IMG/VR virus record: IMGVR_UViG_3300010391_000207
Location: 1 to 61,628 of that record
Strand: one strand, 5' to 3'
Source of the DNA: a virus
Length of the DNA stretch: 61,628 bases
Part shown: one piece after another, positions 31,952 through 42,146 of the stretch
Layout: each line of letters starts with the position of its first letter
Position numbering within the stretch: position 1 is the first letter of the stretch
The notes under the pieces: generated by a model
Database searches by the model: none
The model's input: only the letters and a program-made list of their open reading frames with translations
What the model was told of the DNA's origin: nothing
Made by a program: the position numbers and the translations under genes

Positions 31952-33717
31952 CTTTGCCTCCGTGGCTCGTAGGTGCTCACAGATACGCCGTGGACATCCA
32001 GCATCATCGCTACGAGGAAGTTGGCGGATTCCTCGTCATCCAACAATTCTCGGGCCGTGTCCAAGGACAACGGTAGATACAACTCGCGAAGGTTCCCGAC
32101 AAACGTTGGTTTCTCGTCCGTAAAGCGATATTCCCCGGCCAATTGACTCAGAATCACGGAGGCAATGGGCGAGGCCTTGTTCTCCAGGAAATCTTCTGCC
32201 AAATCCAAGCCTGTCACACCAACGAACTTGCCCGTGTTGATCTGGACCCATTTACCCTTGGCATTCTTATAGTAGGCGTCTTTGCCTACGAACAGTGGGG
32301 CCAATCGGGCGGCCAGGCGAACCATCGCGCCCATGCCGCCGCCGATGTCGAATCGGGTGTTGCCCACCTTGATCTTGAAGGCATCCGTAGCTCTGGGGTC
32401 CCACTCCACGCTGTCATCGTCGAGCAGGTCGGCTATCGCCAGAATGATGGCTTGGGCCACAATGATCCGCAGCAGATTTTTGGCCGCTTCCCACCGCACG
32501 AATCCGGTGGCCGAACGATTGAACAGGTGGGCCGTCAAGTTGTCGAAATCCGCCTTCATCATTCGGCGGGACCAAAATGCATTGTCTATCAGAGTCGGTT
32601 TGTTTGATCGTCCGATCTCGCCCCGCCCGGTCAGGGAATTGACCAACTGGCCGATGGCCTCCAATTCCGTCTTGTCCGTCAGGTCTTTCCCGATCTGCCT
32701 GGCCTTGTGGAAGTAGTATTGGGCGGTCCTGTACCGCAACAGGTGCGCCGAGGCGGTGAAAGCGTTGTGGGACGCTTCAAAGGGCTTGCCGAGGAATGGG
32801 ATGCGGCTCGGAAGATCGGAAGGCATTTCTTCTTCAACGACCGACGTAGCGATCTTGGCCTTGCGCATCAGTTCGTAATCGGGGTCGGAGAGGATCTCCG
32901 CCCGGAGCTCGTCCATGACGGCCTGCCCCTTGCCCTTGAACGTCTCCCAAATGACCCGATAGGACCGGCCGAAGGTTTCCAGCCAGGCTTTTCCGGCCTC
33001 GAAATCGCCCGTCATGCCCTTGAAGAAGAGATTCCGGCCCTGTCGTCCGATGAGGCTATTGTCGATGGAGGAGCGTGCTTCCCTGGATGTTTCTGCCACG
33101 AAACCAAGTCCCTCTCCCAAGATGCGAAAAGGGTTTTCTGTGTATTCTGAGAACTTCCGGGACGCCCATTCCCCTGTGGTTTCATGTTCGGCGGCCGCCT
33201 TGACCGTAGAGACGTAGTTGTCGAACGCCACCAGCGCCCGGCCGTACTCCAGTTCCGTTTCGGGCGGTTTGTCCCCCACCTCGCGGCGCGGTCCAGCCTC
33301 CATCGTCTCTTTCTTGATGCTCACAGTCTGGGCCAAGGCCGTGATGTTCCCCGCCTCTTCCATCGTAACGGTAGTGCCCAGGGCATGGGCGGCCAAATCC
33401 TCTAGGAATGCGTCTTCCGTGTCCGGGGTAAGGATGTCCTCCATCTTGTTCACGCGGGCGACGAGCGATCGTTCGGCCTCCGGCCTCAATCCGGCGACCT
33501 GCTTGGCCCAGGTCACGAGGCCCTGCTGCTGATTCTTCAGGATCAGCTTGGATTCGAGCATGGCATTGGCCCACTGCGCATTCTCTGCACCCATGAATCC
33601 GGCGAAGAACGCCCGGCGCTGCGCCGAAGTCATGCCGATGAGTTTCTCCGGGTTGATTGTCCCATCCCGGATCATCGCCAGGAACTTGTCAGCAAGATTG
33701 CCTACAAGGCACCGCAT
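31948..33717 (-). CDS. large internal virion/polyvalent-type protein, 589 aa
   Basis: GAGGTGTTAA before the ATG. The C-terminal third (ATDAFKIKVGNTRFDIGGGM, then GAMVRLAARLAPLFVG) matches the tail-end domain of very large phage polyvalent or ejection proteins, here present as a separate gene. The rest is helical. Probably co-injected with DNA and working with the 1029-aa protein upstream. Nine nt separate the two genes, so they may be a split version of one gp16-like protein. Confidence 0.7.
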   Translation of the reverse strand: MRCLVGNLADKFLAMIRDGTINPEKLIGMTSAQRRAFFAGFMGAENAQWANAMLESKLILKNQQQGLVTWAKQVAGLRPEAERSLVARVNKMEDILTPDTEDAFLEDLAAHALGTTVTMEEAGNITALAQTVSIKKETMEAGPRREVGDKPPETELEYGRALVAFDNYVSTVKAAAEHETTGEWASRKFSEYTENPFRILGEGLGFVAETSREARSSIDNSLIGRQGRNLFFKGMTGDFEAGKAWLETFGRSYRVIWETFKGKGQAVMDELRAEILSDPDYELMRKAKIATSVVEEEMPSDLPSRIPFLGKPFEASHNAFTASAHLLRYRTAQYYFHKARQIGKDLTDKTELEAIGQLVNSLTGRGEIGRSNKPTLIDNAFWSRRMMKADFDNLTAHLFNRSATGFVRWEAAKNLLRIIVAQAIILAIADLLDDDSVEWDPRATDAFKIKVGNTRFDIGGGMGAMVRLAARLAPLFVGKDAYYKNAKGKWVQINTGKFVGVTGLDLAEDFLENKASPIASVILSQLAGEYRFTDEKPTFVGNLRELYLPLSLDTARELLDDEESANFLVAMMLDVHGVSVSTYEPRRQR

Positions 33718-33725
33718 TTAACACC

Positions 33726-36700
33726 TCAGCACCGAATTGACGTTACGAATTCTTCCCACGATTGCCGGTGCACGAGCCGCTTCTTGATTTCCTGTTTGGC
33801 GTCCCGCGCCCACTGCTGCTGTTCTTTCTTGACGTCCTTGACTTTACGCTTGCGAGAGACGGCCTTTTGCTTGGTCTTCTGGATTTCCTGCATAGCCTTC
33901 ACCGGATCGGCCAGAACCCCTACGTCAGCCGCCTTGATCTCTTGGCCCAGCGCCGTCAGTTCCAGCGAAATCTGCGGGTACACGACGGCCAGATTCCGCA
34001 GGGTCTCTACGTCGCCTTCATTGCGGGCCTTGACGGCGACAGCCCGGTAAATGCTGGCCGGCCGCAAACCTGCCGGCGGTGGAATTTTGCCATACGCCAT
34101 CTGCTTGGCGTTCTCGTAGTCTTTCGCGATTTCCTCGGCGGCCATCCGCGCTTGTTCTGCCATCGACATCGTTTCGTAGGTGGGTAACTCGCCAAGGGAT
34201 TCCGTCAAATCTCTCGCAATAGCCTCTTCTTGGACTCTCTGAGCGGCGCGCGAGATTTTGCGGGTCGGCTCGCCAGCAGCCTCCACGGTTGCGCCAGACC
34301 GCGCAGGAGGCACGATCTCGGCGGGGGCGGGCGGTTGGGGCTTCCTCTTCTCCGGCACGGATACAACAGGGGGCGGGGTGGGTACTGCTCCCTGCTTCTG
34401 CGCCTGCGATTGTATCTGCCTAACCTTCTGTTGTTGCGTCTTGGGCAACCGAAACCAGCCGTCCGATTCATTGATGAGCCACGAGGCGGCGTTGTAGACT
34501 TCCTGTTTGTCGGCCTTGCGCGTGACGTAATCGACAGGGGCCAGTTCTTTGTCCTTCACAGCCGACAAGATGCTTTGGGCGGCAGAGGAATAGCCCTTCT
34601 TCGTTTGGGCCTTGGCGTCCATGTCGGCCAGAATCTTGTCGGCCCAGGACTTGCCTTTGTACTCTTCCACGATTTCGCGGCGAACGGGTCGGCCTTCCTC
34701 GTAGGCTGTTCGGATCACTTCCGCGTGCGGCTCCAGGCGGTTGTCAGGATTATCGCCATAATAGCGCCCATCGATAACCCAGCCAGTGTCCGGGATGGCG
34801 TCGCTGAAAGTATCCCCGGCATCCACCAAACCGATGTACGCCAGCGAATGAGTCTCCCCGGTGTAGATTCTTCCCTCTTTGCTGCGGATAGCCGATGACT
34901 CGGCGGGCATGGGGAAGAACTCGGCCTTGTTCATGTCCCACGCTTCTTTCGCCCCACCTTCGGCAGCGGCGGGCTGGGCGGGTCCGGCCTGCGGTTGCCC
35001 GCCCTGGACGGTGGTTTGCCCCGATGGCCCGGATATCGTTACTTCGGGATTCAGTGACTTCGCGAAAGCCTCGCCTTCTTCCGTGTAGAGTTGCCCCTTG
35101 AGTTGGCTGAAGTCATATCCTTGCTCCTTGGCATAATTCCACATTGCCGTCGCAATTCCCTTGCGGCGGTACTGCGGATCAACAAAGATTTCCACTTGAT
35201 TTCGGGCGTCCCCGGTGTCTTCCCATGCCCGGTCCTCCAGTGTCCCATCATCCTTGACCCAGAACTGAATCGTGCCTATCGGTTTTCCGTTTTCGTCACG
35301 GTAAACGATATTCCGGATATTTGCGGCCGTTTCATCAGTATGGCCCGACCGTTCAACAGATAGACCCGGCTTGCCGATCTCTTCTACGAAGGCAAGTCCC
35401 TCTGGCCCCCATTCTGGCCGTTCAAATGTTGGCTGTTCCGTTCCTTCCGCAACTTTTTCAGCACCCCCGGCCAGAGCGGCAGTTTCGGCCACGGTCCCAG
35501 TTTCGACCACTCCACCGGGTGCTTTTTGGCCTGGGGCTTTGGCTTGGGCTTCTCCACACTGCGCCTCCTCCTGCTGCTCCTGGACCGCCTGCTCGATCTC
35601 GCGGACGACCTTTTCGGTCAGTTCCCCTTGGGCGGCGAGAAAACGCAAAGTCCGTCTCTGTTGCGTCGGATTGGAGAAGTTCGTCAGGCCCCGAATGACG
35701 GCGCTGCTCGTTTTGAACATACCCCCCAGTGCCAGACCGCCCCCAGCATCGGCCAATATCCGGCGCAGGGCTTGGTTCCAGTCCATGCCGGCATAAAACG
35801 CCCGCGCCGATTCTTCTGTCAGTGCCTGCCCGCCCTCTTCCAGGCCCTCGATAAGGTCGCCGATCACCAGATCCGTTCCCAGTCGCAGGAGCCTATTCTT
35901 GATCTTGTCGGTAGCGAGCAACATCAGTCTGTCGGCGGCCGGCCCCCCCACCGATTCAATGGCCCCGGAAATGAGAAAGGCCGCGCCCGCCAGACTGCGG
36001 GCCGTTTTCTCCGGCACCTTTTCTTCGATGGCCCTCTGGTACACACTGTTGTAGGACGCCGAGCCACCCATCACCATTCCGCCGGCGGGTCCGGCAACGG
36101 CATAGGCGGCTGCCGAACTCATCATGTAGGGCAGGTTCTCAATCAGAAAATCGAACAACTTGCCGGCTACCCCATCGTCCTGGGCCGCCAGTTCGGGACT
36201 CTGCGCGACTTGCCACAGTACGCGCGCGGTTTCCTCGTCTTGGGCCGCCAGGGCCGCCCGTTGCTCGGGCATAAGGAACTGCGGGCCGTACCCGGGCGCT
36301 TGATTACCGAGCACTGCGGCGTTAACCTGCGCGATGTTCGATCCCATGTTTGCCCAGCCCCGGACCCAGGCGTTATACCGCTGCTTCCACCAGGATTCCG
36401 GCTCCTCCAGCTTCTGCCAGTACAGCAGGGACTTCCATTGGGCGGTGGTCTGGTTTATCCATTCCTCGTGCTGCATCGCCCGCGTTACCACTTGGCCGGG
36501 GCTCAGGGGTTCCTTGAACAAGTGCCGGGCCAAAGACTTCTGCATGTCGTAGGCATAGTCCGGCCGGAGGTCCAGCGTGCTCGCCAGATAGAGGGAGGCC
36601 GCCATCTGGCTCTCAAACTCCTGCGGCTTCTCGACTGTCGCCAGCATGTCGTCGTAGGCGGGCCGGGCGGGCAGTGGAACCACGTTGCGGACACTGCCGC

Positions 36701-36815
36701 CGGCTTGAAGAACATAGTCCCAAGTGTCGGGCGGCGAATCAAGCTCGAACCCTTCGGGCGGGACCGAAGCGTCCAACGGGGCGTCCAATTCAAAACCTTC
36801 AGGCGGTTTCGTCAT
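33726..36815 (-). CDS. giant ejection (polyvalent) protein with GNAT domain, 1029 aa
   Basis: ATG at 36815 in an ATGA overlap. N-terminus repeats PPEGFELD twice. A central region contains hydrophobic, Gly-rich helices (AYAVAGPAGGMVMGGSASYN) suited to membrane passage. A GNAT acetyltransferase-like core (EIFVDPQYRRKGIATAMW) lies near the middle, then a Pro-rich linker and a highly charged helical C-terminus. This mosaic is that of polyvalent proteins packaged in phage heads and injected into the host, here at the gp16 position. Confidence 0.75.
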   Translation of the reverse strand: MTKPPEGFELDAPLDASVPPEGFELDSPPDTWDYVLQAGGSVRNVVPLPARPAYDDMLATVEKPQEFESQMAASLYLASTLDLRPDYAYDMQKSLARHLFKEPLSPGQVVTRAMQHEEWINQTTAQWKSLLYWQKLEEPESWWKQRYNAWVRGWANMGSNIAQVNAAVLGNQAPGYGPQFLMPEQRAALAAQDEETARVLWQVAQSPELAAQDDGVAGKLFDFLIENLPYMMSSAAAYAVAGPAGGMVMGGSASYNSVYQRAIEEKVPEKTARSLAGAAFLISGAIESVGGPAADRLMLLATDKIKNRLLRLGTDLVIGDLIEGLEEGGQALTEESARAFYAGMDWNQALRRILADAGGGLALGGMFKTSSAVIRGLTNFSNPTQQRRTLRFLAAQGELTEKVVREIEQAVQEQQEEAQCGEAQAKAPGQKAPGGVVETGTVAETAALAGGAEKVAEGTEQPTFERPEWGPEGLAFVEEIGKPGLSVERSGHTDETAANIRNIVYRDENGKPIGTIQFWVKDDGTLEDRAWEDTGDARNQVEIFVDPQYRRKGIATAMWNYAKEQGYDFSQLKGQLYTEEGEAFAKSLNPEVTISGPSGQTTVQGGQPQAGPAQPAAAEGGAKEAWDMNKAEFFPMPAESSAIRSKEGRIYTGETHSLAYIGLVDAGDTFSDAIPDTGWVIDGRYYGDNPDNRLEPHAEVIRTAYEEGRPVRREIVEEYKGKSWADKILADMDAKAQTKKGYSSAAQSILSAVKDKELAPVDYVTRKADKQEVYNAASWLINESDGWFRLPKTQQQKVRQIQSQAQKQGAVPTPPPVVSVPEKRKPQPPAPAEIVPPARSGATVEAAGEPTRKISRAAQRVQEEAIARDLTESLGELPTYETMSMAEQARMAAEEIAKDYENAKQMAYGKIPPPAGLRPASIYRAVAVKARNEGDVETLRNLAVVYPQISLELTALGQEIKAADVGVLADPVKAMQEIQKTKQKAVSRKRKVKDVKKEQQQWARDAKQEIKKRLVHRQSWEEFVTSIRC

Positions 36816-38359
36816 TTGACCGGTTGCCATGCGCTCCCATCCCATCGAATCTTCCGGCCGGTCTTCCTGTTCGTCATCGTCTGACCTACGACTATCGTGG
36901 TCGGGCTGGGGTTCACAGCGGGTTTCTGCTGTTCATCCTGCTTCTTCGGCCACGCCCAATAGGGCTTGAGCAGGTACGTTCTCAGGTTGCTCACCGTCCC
37001 CTTCGCCGCTTCATTCTTGGCCGGGGCCAGAATCGATTGCATTTCGTCGATCTTCTGTTTCTCCGTCCAGTCTGGATGGGCAGCAAATGAGTCCAGAACT
37101 TTCTTTTTGAGCCGCAGCAGATCAAGTTCGCCCTGGGCTGCCTTGCGTTCCTCTTCCGGTGTGTAATTCGCCGTATCCTTGCGAACGGATCGAATGGCAT
37201 CGATGGTCTTATTGAGTCCGCCTACCAGTTCGGTGTCCTCGGCCTTGTTGATCCTATCGTACAGACTGCGCGAGACCGCATCACCCAGGATATGGGCGTT
37301 CCGCATCAGGGTGTCCATCTGCTTGTCCGGCTCGGCGGTGAGAACCTTGTCATAGGCTCGAAGTTGCTCCAAAGCACTGTAAGTCTTGCCTTTAGCCCTC
37401 TCCTCCGCGATATGGTCCCACTTCTCTACCAGTGTACTTTTCCTCGGTGGGGTTAGCGTGGTGTCGGCGAGCAGAATATCCCGATAGCTGATTTCCTTGC
37501 CGTTCTTGTCCAGTTTCATCAGGTGGCCGCTCAGGAGAGCTGTCGTTACTTCCTGGTCCAATGCGTCGGCTTGGGCTTGACGGGCCGCCTCGGCATCGCC
37601 CTTGGCTGCCGTAGTTGCCGCCTTGACTTGTTTCTTTAGCTTCCCCAATTCTTCCGGCCCGAACAGCGGCTGCCCCTGGCCCAGCACACCCGCGCCTATC
37701 TCGTTGCCCGCGTCGAGAATGGCCTCGTTCCCGGTGGCCAGGGCCTGCTGGGTCAGGTAGTCGCCGATCATCTTCTGGGCGAGGTTGCGTTTCAAAGCGT
37801 CGGCGGCGGCCGGGGTCGGAACCATGTCCACCGGCAATTTGCCGCCGTTGTACCCCTGGTCGATATGGCCGAAAGCGGACCCCAAGTGCTCCATCAGGTC
37901 CGTCTCGTCCGCAAATTGCACCGATTCGGTCAGGAACGATTTCACGCCCGTCTCGAAGTCGGCGTTGGTGTTGTGGGCCGTCTGCTTGGCGGCGCTCTCG
38001 TCGATCCAGCCCTCCCACTTCTGGAAGGACTCGTTCAGTTCCATCTCCACTTGCTGCTTGGCCTGGGGCTGGGTGATGCCGCCCATGATGCCCTTGCGGA
38101 TCCGCGGGAGGTTTTCGGTCAGCTTCTTCCGCCAGGAGCCGGGGTCGTTCTGGTTCTCGCGCATGAGGACCTGAAGGCCCTGGCGTTCCCGCTCCATCGC
38201 AATGGAGGCGTTCGAGACCTGCCGCCGGTACTCCCCCTGGATCTGCTCATTGCTCCAGTCCTGGAGCTGGCCCATCATGGTACCGCCGAGGTCCAGCAGG
38301 GCGGCGCGCTCGGGCGCGCCGTAGATCATACTGCGGGATGGTGTGAAGGCTCTTGCCAT
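36812..38359 (-). CDS. internal virion protein, gp15-like position, 515 aa
   Basis: Long helical protein rich in Ala, Gln, Lys and Glu, with several coiled-coil stretches (GKLKKQVKAATTAAKGDAEA). Lies between the gp14-like and gp16-like genes, the place of T7 gp15. Its C-terminus has a short beta motif (TMTNRKTGRKIRWDGSAWQ). TAATG overlap with the gene upstream. Assigned by order and composition. Confidence 0.65.
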   Translation of the reverse strand: MARAFTPSRSMIYGAPERAALLDLGGTMMGQLQDWSNEQIQGEYRRQVSNASIAMERERQGLQVLMRENQNDPGSWRKKLTENLPRIRKGIMGGITQPQAKQQVEMELNESFQKWEGWIDESAAKQTAHNTNADFETGVKSFLTESVQFADETDLMEHLGSAFGHIDQGYNGGKLPVDMVPTPAAADALKRNLAQKMIGDYLTQQALATGNEAILDAGNEIGAGVLGQGQPLFGPEELGKLKKQVKAATTAAKGDAEAARQAQADALDQEVTTALLSGHLMKLDKNGKEISYRDILLADTTLTPPRKSTLVEKWDHIAEERAKGKTYSALEQLRAYDKVLTAEPDKQMDTLMRNAHILGDAVSRSLYDRINKAEDTELVGGLNKTIDAIRSVRKDTANYTPEEERKAAQGELDLLRLKKKVLDSFAAHPDWTEKQKIDEMQSILAPAKNEAAKGTVSNLRTYLLKPYWAWPKKQDEQQKPAVNPSPTTIVVGQTMTNRKTGRKIRWDGSAWQPVK

Positions 38360-38865
38360 TATGCCTGCCTCTTATCCTTGAAGAACGTCTCGCCCCAGGT
38401 CTTCCAGCCCATGTCTTCTTTTCGCTTCGCCAGGGTCAGACCCCCGGTCAGCAGACTGCCGAACGCCCCGATAGTTGCGGCCTTGCGCGCCGATTTGCCC
38501 GCCTGAAGGTACTGGCCGGCCGTGAAGGCGCTGCGCCGGGCCTCCTCGTTGAACTGGAATCCGATCAGGGCCTTGCGCCGTTCGACCTTGGCCGCAATCG
38601 CTTGGGTCAGGGTGACGACGGACCCGCCCACGCGCAGACCGGATTTGCCCGCCGCGGCTACGGCCCGGCTCTCGGCGCTGCGCCCCTCGCGATTGAGTTC
38701 CTTCTGCTCCTCCAGGGCCTTCCTCTGGCTGTAGGCCGTCTGCCGCCCCAACTCGGCGGCCTCCTGGCGGTAGGCGTCCTGCGCCTCCCGGCCCGCCTCG
38801 TACTTCTGGTAGGCGTTGAAGCCGCTGACGCCCAGCATTCCGAAGGATATAGGGTCCATTGCCAT
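38359..38865 (-). CDS. internal virion protein, T7 gp14-like, 168 aa
   Basis: Opens with a small hydrophobic stretch (DPISFGMLGVSGFNAYQKYE), then Gln/Ala/Glu-rich helices and a second apolar segment (IGAFGSLLTGG), the usual plan of gp14-like core proteins that form the outer-membrane pore at ejection. Order relative to gp15/gp16-like genes is as in T7. Confidence 0.7.
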   Translation of the reverse strand: MAMDPISFGMLGVSGFNAYQKYEAGREAQDAYRQEAAELGRQTAYSQRKALEEQKELNREGRSAESRAVAAAGKSGLRVGGSVVTLTQAIAAKVERRKALIGFQFNEEARRSAFTAGQYLQAGKSARKAATIGAFGSLLTGGLTLAKRKEDMGWKTWGETFFKDKRQA

Positions 38866-38875
38866 TTCGTTGCCT

Positions 38876-39226
38876 CTATCGAACGTAGATATTGTTCTGC
38901 TGGTGGAATCCCAGGTGCTTGAACCACGCGGGCTTGTCCACCGTGGCCTCGGCGTAGAGCCGGTACAACTTTTCCTGCCTCATGGACTCCTCGATGACGG
39001 CCCGCGCCGTTTTAATAATGGTCTTGGCCCGATGCTCCGCGCCCGGCGCGAGCATGGCCCACGCCTGCCCGATGCCCTGGACCCGGACCCCGCCGATAGC
39101 CAGAATCTGTCCACCGTCGCTCAGGGTGAACGCCGGGCCGCTGATCGCGTTCACGATGGCTGCCGACAGGTTCTCCTCGCCCGCGATGGCCCGGTAGTCG
39201 TCGATGATGAAAGGCTCGATATTCAT
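38876..39226 (-). CDS. GNAT-like virion protein, T7 gp13-like, 116 aa
   Basis: Short acetyltransferase-like fold: GGQILAIGGVRVQGIGQAWA, a helix (TIIKTARAVIEESMRQEKL) and AEATVDKPAWFKHLGF. This matches the small internal/head-associated proteins next to gp14 in T7-like phages. Enzyme activity is doubtful in this family. Confidence 0.75.
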   Translation of the reverse strand: MNIEPFIIDDYRAIAGEENLSAAIVNAISGPAFTLSDGGQILAIGGVRVQGIGQAWAMLAPGAEHRAKTIIKTARAVIEESMRQEKLYRLYAEATVDKPAWFKHLGFHQQNNIYVR

Positions 39227-39408
39227 GCCGCCCTTTCGAATGTTGAATCTTCGAAATTTGGTTGCTCGAGGATCATGGGCCCGGCGACCTTCGTTTTTGA
39301 CCCAATAATGCAGTGCACGTACCCAAAAACCGCATTTTCGACCTCGATAACGCGGGCCTGATCATCTTCGAAGCCGAGTCGTCGACAGTCTGTGTACGGA
39401 CCACTCAT
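39223..39408 (-). CDS. hypothetical virion-region protein, 61 aa
   Basis: ATG at 39408; ATGA overlaps on both sides. Mixed beta protein (ARVIEVENAVFGYVHCIIGS). Lower GC than adjacent genes. Unknown. Confidence 0.6.
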   Translation of the reverse strand: MSGPYTDCRRLGFEDDQARVIEVENAVFGYVHCIIGSKTKVAGPMILEQPNFEDSTFERAA

Positions 39409-42146
39409 TCGAACGTCACCTCCATATTCGCCGTGATCGACCGGATCGTCATGGGGACCGGGTCCCAAATCCACAAGTACACGTCCGGTTGCCGATTGGT
39501 CCCGCGCAGGAAAGGCGCCGGTCCCTTGTAGCTGGAGAACAGCCCCGGCGGCGTATTCGAGATTACCCATTCCGTCCCGTCGAACGTCTCGGCCACGTAG
39601 GGGGCCGTCAGGCGCAGTTCCACGTTGTTCGTGTCCGCCGCCAGGGTGTGCAGTCCATCGTAGTTCGTCGTGCCGTAGAGGTAGATTTCCTCCCCGGCCG
39701 CGAACGGCTCGCCGGAGTAGGGCAGTCCGACCGTCCCATTGGCGTCGCGGGCCGACCCGCTTTTCATCAGGAAGTCTTTCTGATAGAACCGCCAGTCCGC
39801 CGAATAGGTCATATCCGCGCCGACGTGGGCGCCCATCGTCTCGTGGAAATTCGCCTGGACGCTCTGAATCGTGGCTTGGCGCCCCAGCCCGGGTCCCCGG
39901 TGTAGGGACTCGGTTTCGAGGATGCTGTAGTAGTTCAGGCCGGCAATGACGACGCTATAGTCGGCCTCGTTGAAATCGGCGATGTCGTTGCGGTCCATCG
40001 TGAACGTGCCGCGCGGCAGGCCATCGGCGTAGACGCAGACCTGATCGATGATCTCCTGGGACGCCGGGGTCGATGGCAGATACCAGATCGCGTCGAAGTT
40101 CCATCCAGCGGCCTCGAAGTTATCCTTGGTCTGCAACCAGTTGGTTGTCTTAGCCTCAGCGATCAAGGAAGTATCCAAACTGGACGTCTGTGTATCGTAG
40201 TAGGAGGCCGTCACTGTAAAGACCGCAGGCGGGAAGTAAAACAAAGCGCCAAATCCATGCGAATCGCTGCCCGGCGGAATCTGGCCTGTGTATCCGCTGC
40301 CGGTCACGATGTCCGTCTGGGCGCAATAACAGTTCACAAATGACTGATCCGCTTTGTTATCCCACGAACCCACGAAGCCCGCAAAGCGAGAGTTGGCTGG
40401 GTATGATCCGTTGGCGATAATCGAGCCCCAGGCGTAGCAGTTTAAGATGTCCGACGCGATTGACGCATAGGTATTCACCGACCCCAGAAATCCCGCAACA
40501 TCAACGACTGACGTAGCGACGTTGCCCGTGATGAGAATATCGCCTTCCGACCACGATCTTTGGATTACGCTGGTTGTCCCGCTCGTATTGAGCTCGCCGA
40601 CGAAACCGCCTACATCAATAGCGGTGTCTATGTTTCCCGCAATTTCAATGTCGCCCGTGGCGTAGCAGCGCAAGACCTGAAAATCATAGTCTCCGTAGCC
40701 CGCAAATCCGCCAATATCCTGTACGTCGGCCGCAGTCCCCGTATCGTCAAGCGTGATCTTTCCAGTGGCCCAGCAGTTCGTGTAGGTTTCATTGCATGAA
40801 GTGTTGCCGAGAAATCCTCCTATCCTGTAGTAACTCGCCGGAGTAACCCACACGCCACCCGCTGAAAAGGTCAAATCCCCAGTTGCTGCGCATGATGTCG
40901 CCGCCAGATTCGTTACGTATCCGCCAAAGCCACCAATCCCAGAGGACGCGAACCGAGAACCGCCACTCGTGCCAGTCTGGAGGATATCCATACTCGTAGA
41001 CGAATCAAATATCTGATTCCAGCGGGATGCCCCCCCGGATGCCGTGATTGAGCCTATAAAACCACCGGAGTTCAATGTCACTGGGGTATTCAGAATCAGG
41101 TTGCCGCCTACAACATCGCAATCGATGATGTAGTTCGTAGTCAGCATTGCCTCTCTGTGAGCACCCATAAGGCCGCCGACAAGGCCGACCTGAGTTGTCC
41201 CCTCGCCCGTGACAGTGCAGTTCGTCGCCGTACAATTCGCAATGTACGTAGCCTCAACATTGGTCCTACCGAACAGAATGCCCAGGTATTGAGGATAGGT
41301 TCCGGTTCCTGTGACAGTGCAATTCTCCAGATGGATATCCCTGACAAGAAACGTACTCGAATCCGGCTGGAAATCACCGCAGAAAACGCCGACTTCCCTG
41401 TAGGCGCTTACGGAGCAGTTATTGAAGTTCAGATTCCGGATCTGCCCGCCACCCGCCCCATCGATCAGACTGATGAAACCTGCATGCGTTGCGCCGGCCG
41501 AGGTCAACGTTAGACCGGAAATCGTGTGATTGTTGCCCTCGATGACGATCGCGCTGGCACTGTTGAAGACAAGTGGGGTCCAGACCACGCCGATCAGGTC
41601 AATATCCGCGTCGATGCTATAGTGGTGTCCGGGGTGCATCGCCTGTAAACCGGCCGCATCGGTCACGCTGACGGGCGTGACGAGTTCGGTGTCCGCAGGG
41701 AGCGCTGGCGCGTCCGGTATCTCTGCGTCCGTCAACTCCTGTAGAGTTGGGTACTGGCCACGCCCACTGCAAGTATATCTTCGTCCGCAGTCTACGAACC
41801 AGCAGTAATTGGGATCATCGCCCCAATCGAGGGATTGGAACTGCTCGATGTACCGGACATCGTTCCCATCCACCGTCCGCTTGGCTACTACCCAGACCTC
41901 ATCATCGTGCCGGGCATCGCCGTTGGCCCGGTTACTCGATCCGGGAATGACCGCCACCGACTCGAACTTATCGAAACTCGTTAGGTCGTTGGGGTCCTGG
42001 CCGGTGATGTGCCGCGCCCAGGCAAGGATACTGCCCTCATCAATCGACTGGAGCATATCCCGCTGCTGCCCCGTCGGCCCGCTGATCATTCCCAGCGTTG
42101 CCACCGGAAGGAGCAGCCACAGAAGATAGTAGGGCCGCCGCTTCAT
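39405..42146 (-). CDS. tail protein paralogue carrying a GLUG beta-domain insertion, signal peptide
   Basis: 913 aa. Residues 1-23 look like a Sec signal peptide (KRRPYYLLWLLLPVATLG). Residues ~80-118 and the last ~200 are clearly related to the C-terminal third of the gp12-like protein encoded upstream (shared EVW-x-V-x-(K/Q)RT, VRY-EQFQ-L-WG-D, CWFVDCG, and PV-(P/M)-TIR-I-A-(D/N)-EVT at the end). Between them ~570 residues consist of GLUG-type repeats (GGFVGELN, IGGFGGYV, VGGLMGAH and others) with many Cys, a beta-solenoid seen in adhesins. Likely a receptor-binding tail component. Confidence 0.75.
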   Translation of the reverse strand: MKRRPYYLLWLLLPVATLGMISGPTGQQRDMLQSIDEGSILAWARHITGQDPNDLTSFDKFESVAVIPGSSNRANGDARHDDEVWVVAKRTVDGNDVRYIEQFQSLDWGDDPNYCWFVDCGRRYTCSGRGQYPTLQELTDAEIPDAPALPADTELVTPVSVTDAAGLQAMHPGHHYSIDADIDLIGVVWTPLVFNSASAIVIEGNNHTISGLTLTSAGATHAGFISLIDGAGGGQIRNLNFNNCSVSAYREVGVFCGDFQPDSSTFLVRDIHLENCTVTGTGTYPQYLGILFGRTNVEATYIANCTATNCTVTGEGTTQVGLVGGLMGAHREAMLTTNYIIDCDVVGGNLILNTPVTLNSGGFIGSITASGGASRWNQIFDSSTSMDILQTGTSGGSRFASSGIGGFGGYVTNLAATSCAATGDLTFSAGGVWVTPASYYRIGGFLGNTSCNETYTNCWATGKITLDDTGTAADVQDIGGFAGYGDYDFQVLRCYATGDIEIAGNIDTAIDVGGFVGELNTSGTTSVIQRSWSEGDILITGNVATSVVDVAGFLGSVNTYASIASDILNCYAWGSIIANGSYPANSRFAGFVGSWDNKADQSFVNCYCAQTDIVTGSGYTGQIPPGSDSHGFGALFYFPPAVFTVTASYYDTQTSSLDTSLIAEAKTTNWLQTKDNFEAAGWNFDAIWYLPSTPASQEIIDQVCVYADGLPRGTFTMDRNDIADFNEADYSVVIAGLNYYSILETESLHRGPGLGRQATIQSVQANFHETMGAHVGADMTYSADWRFYQKDFLMKSGSARDANGTVGLPYSGEPFAAGEEIYLYGTTNYDGLHTLAADTNNVELRLTAPYVAETFDGTEWVISNTPPGLFSSYKGPAPFLRGTNRQPDVYLWIWDPVPMTIRSITANMEVTFE

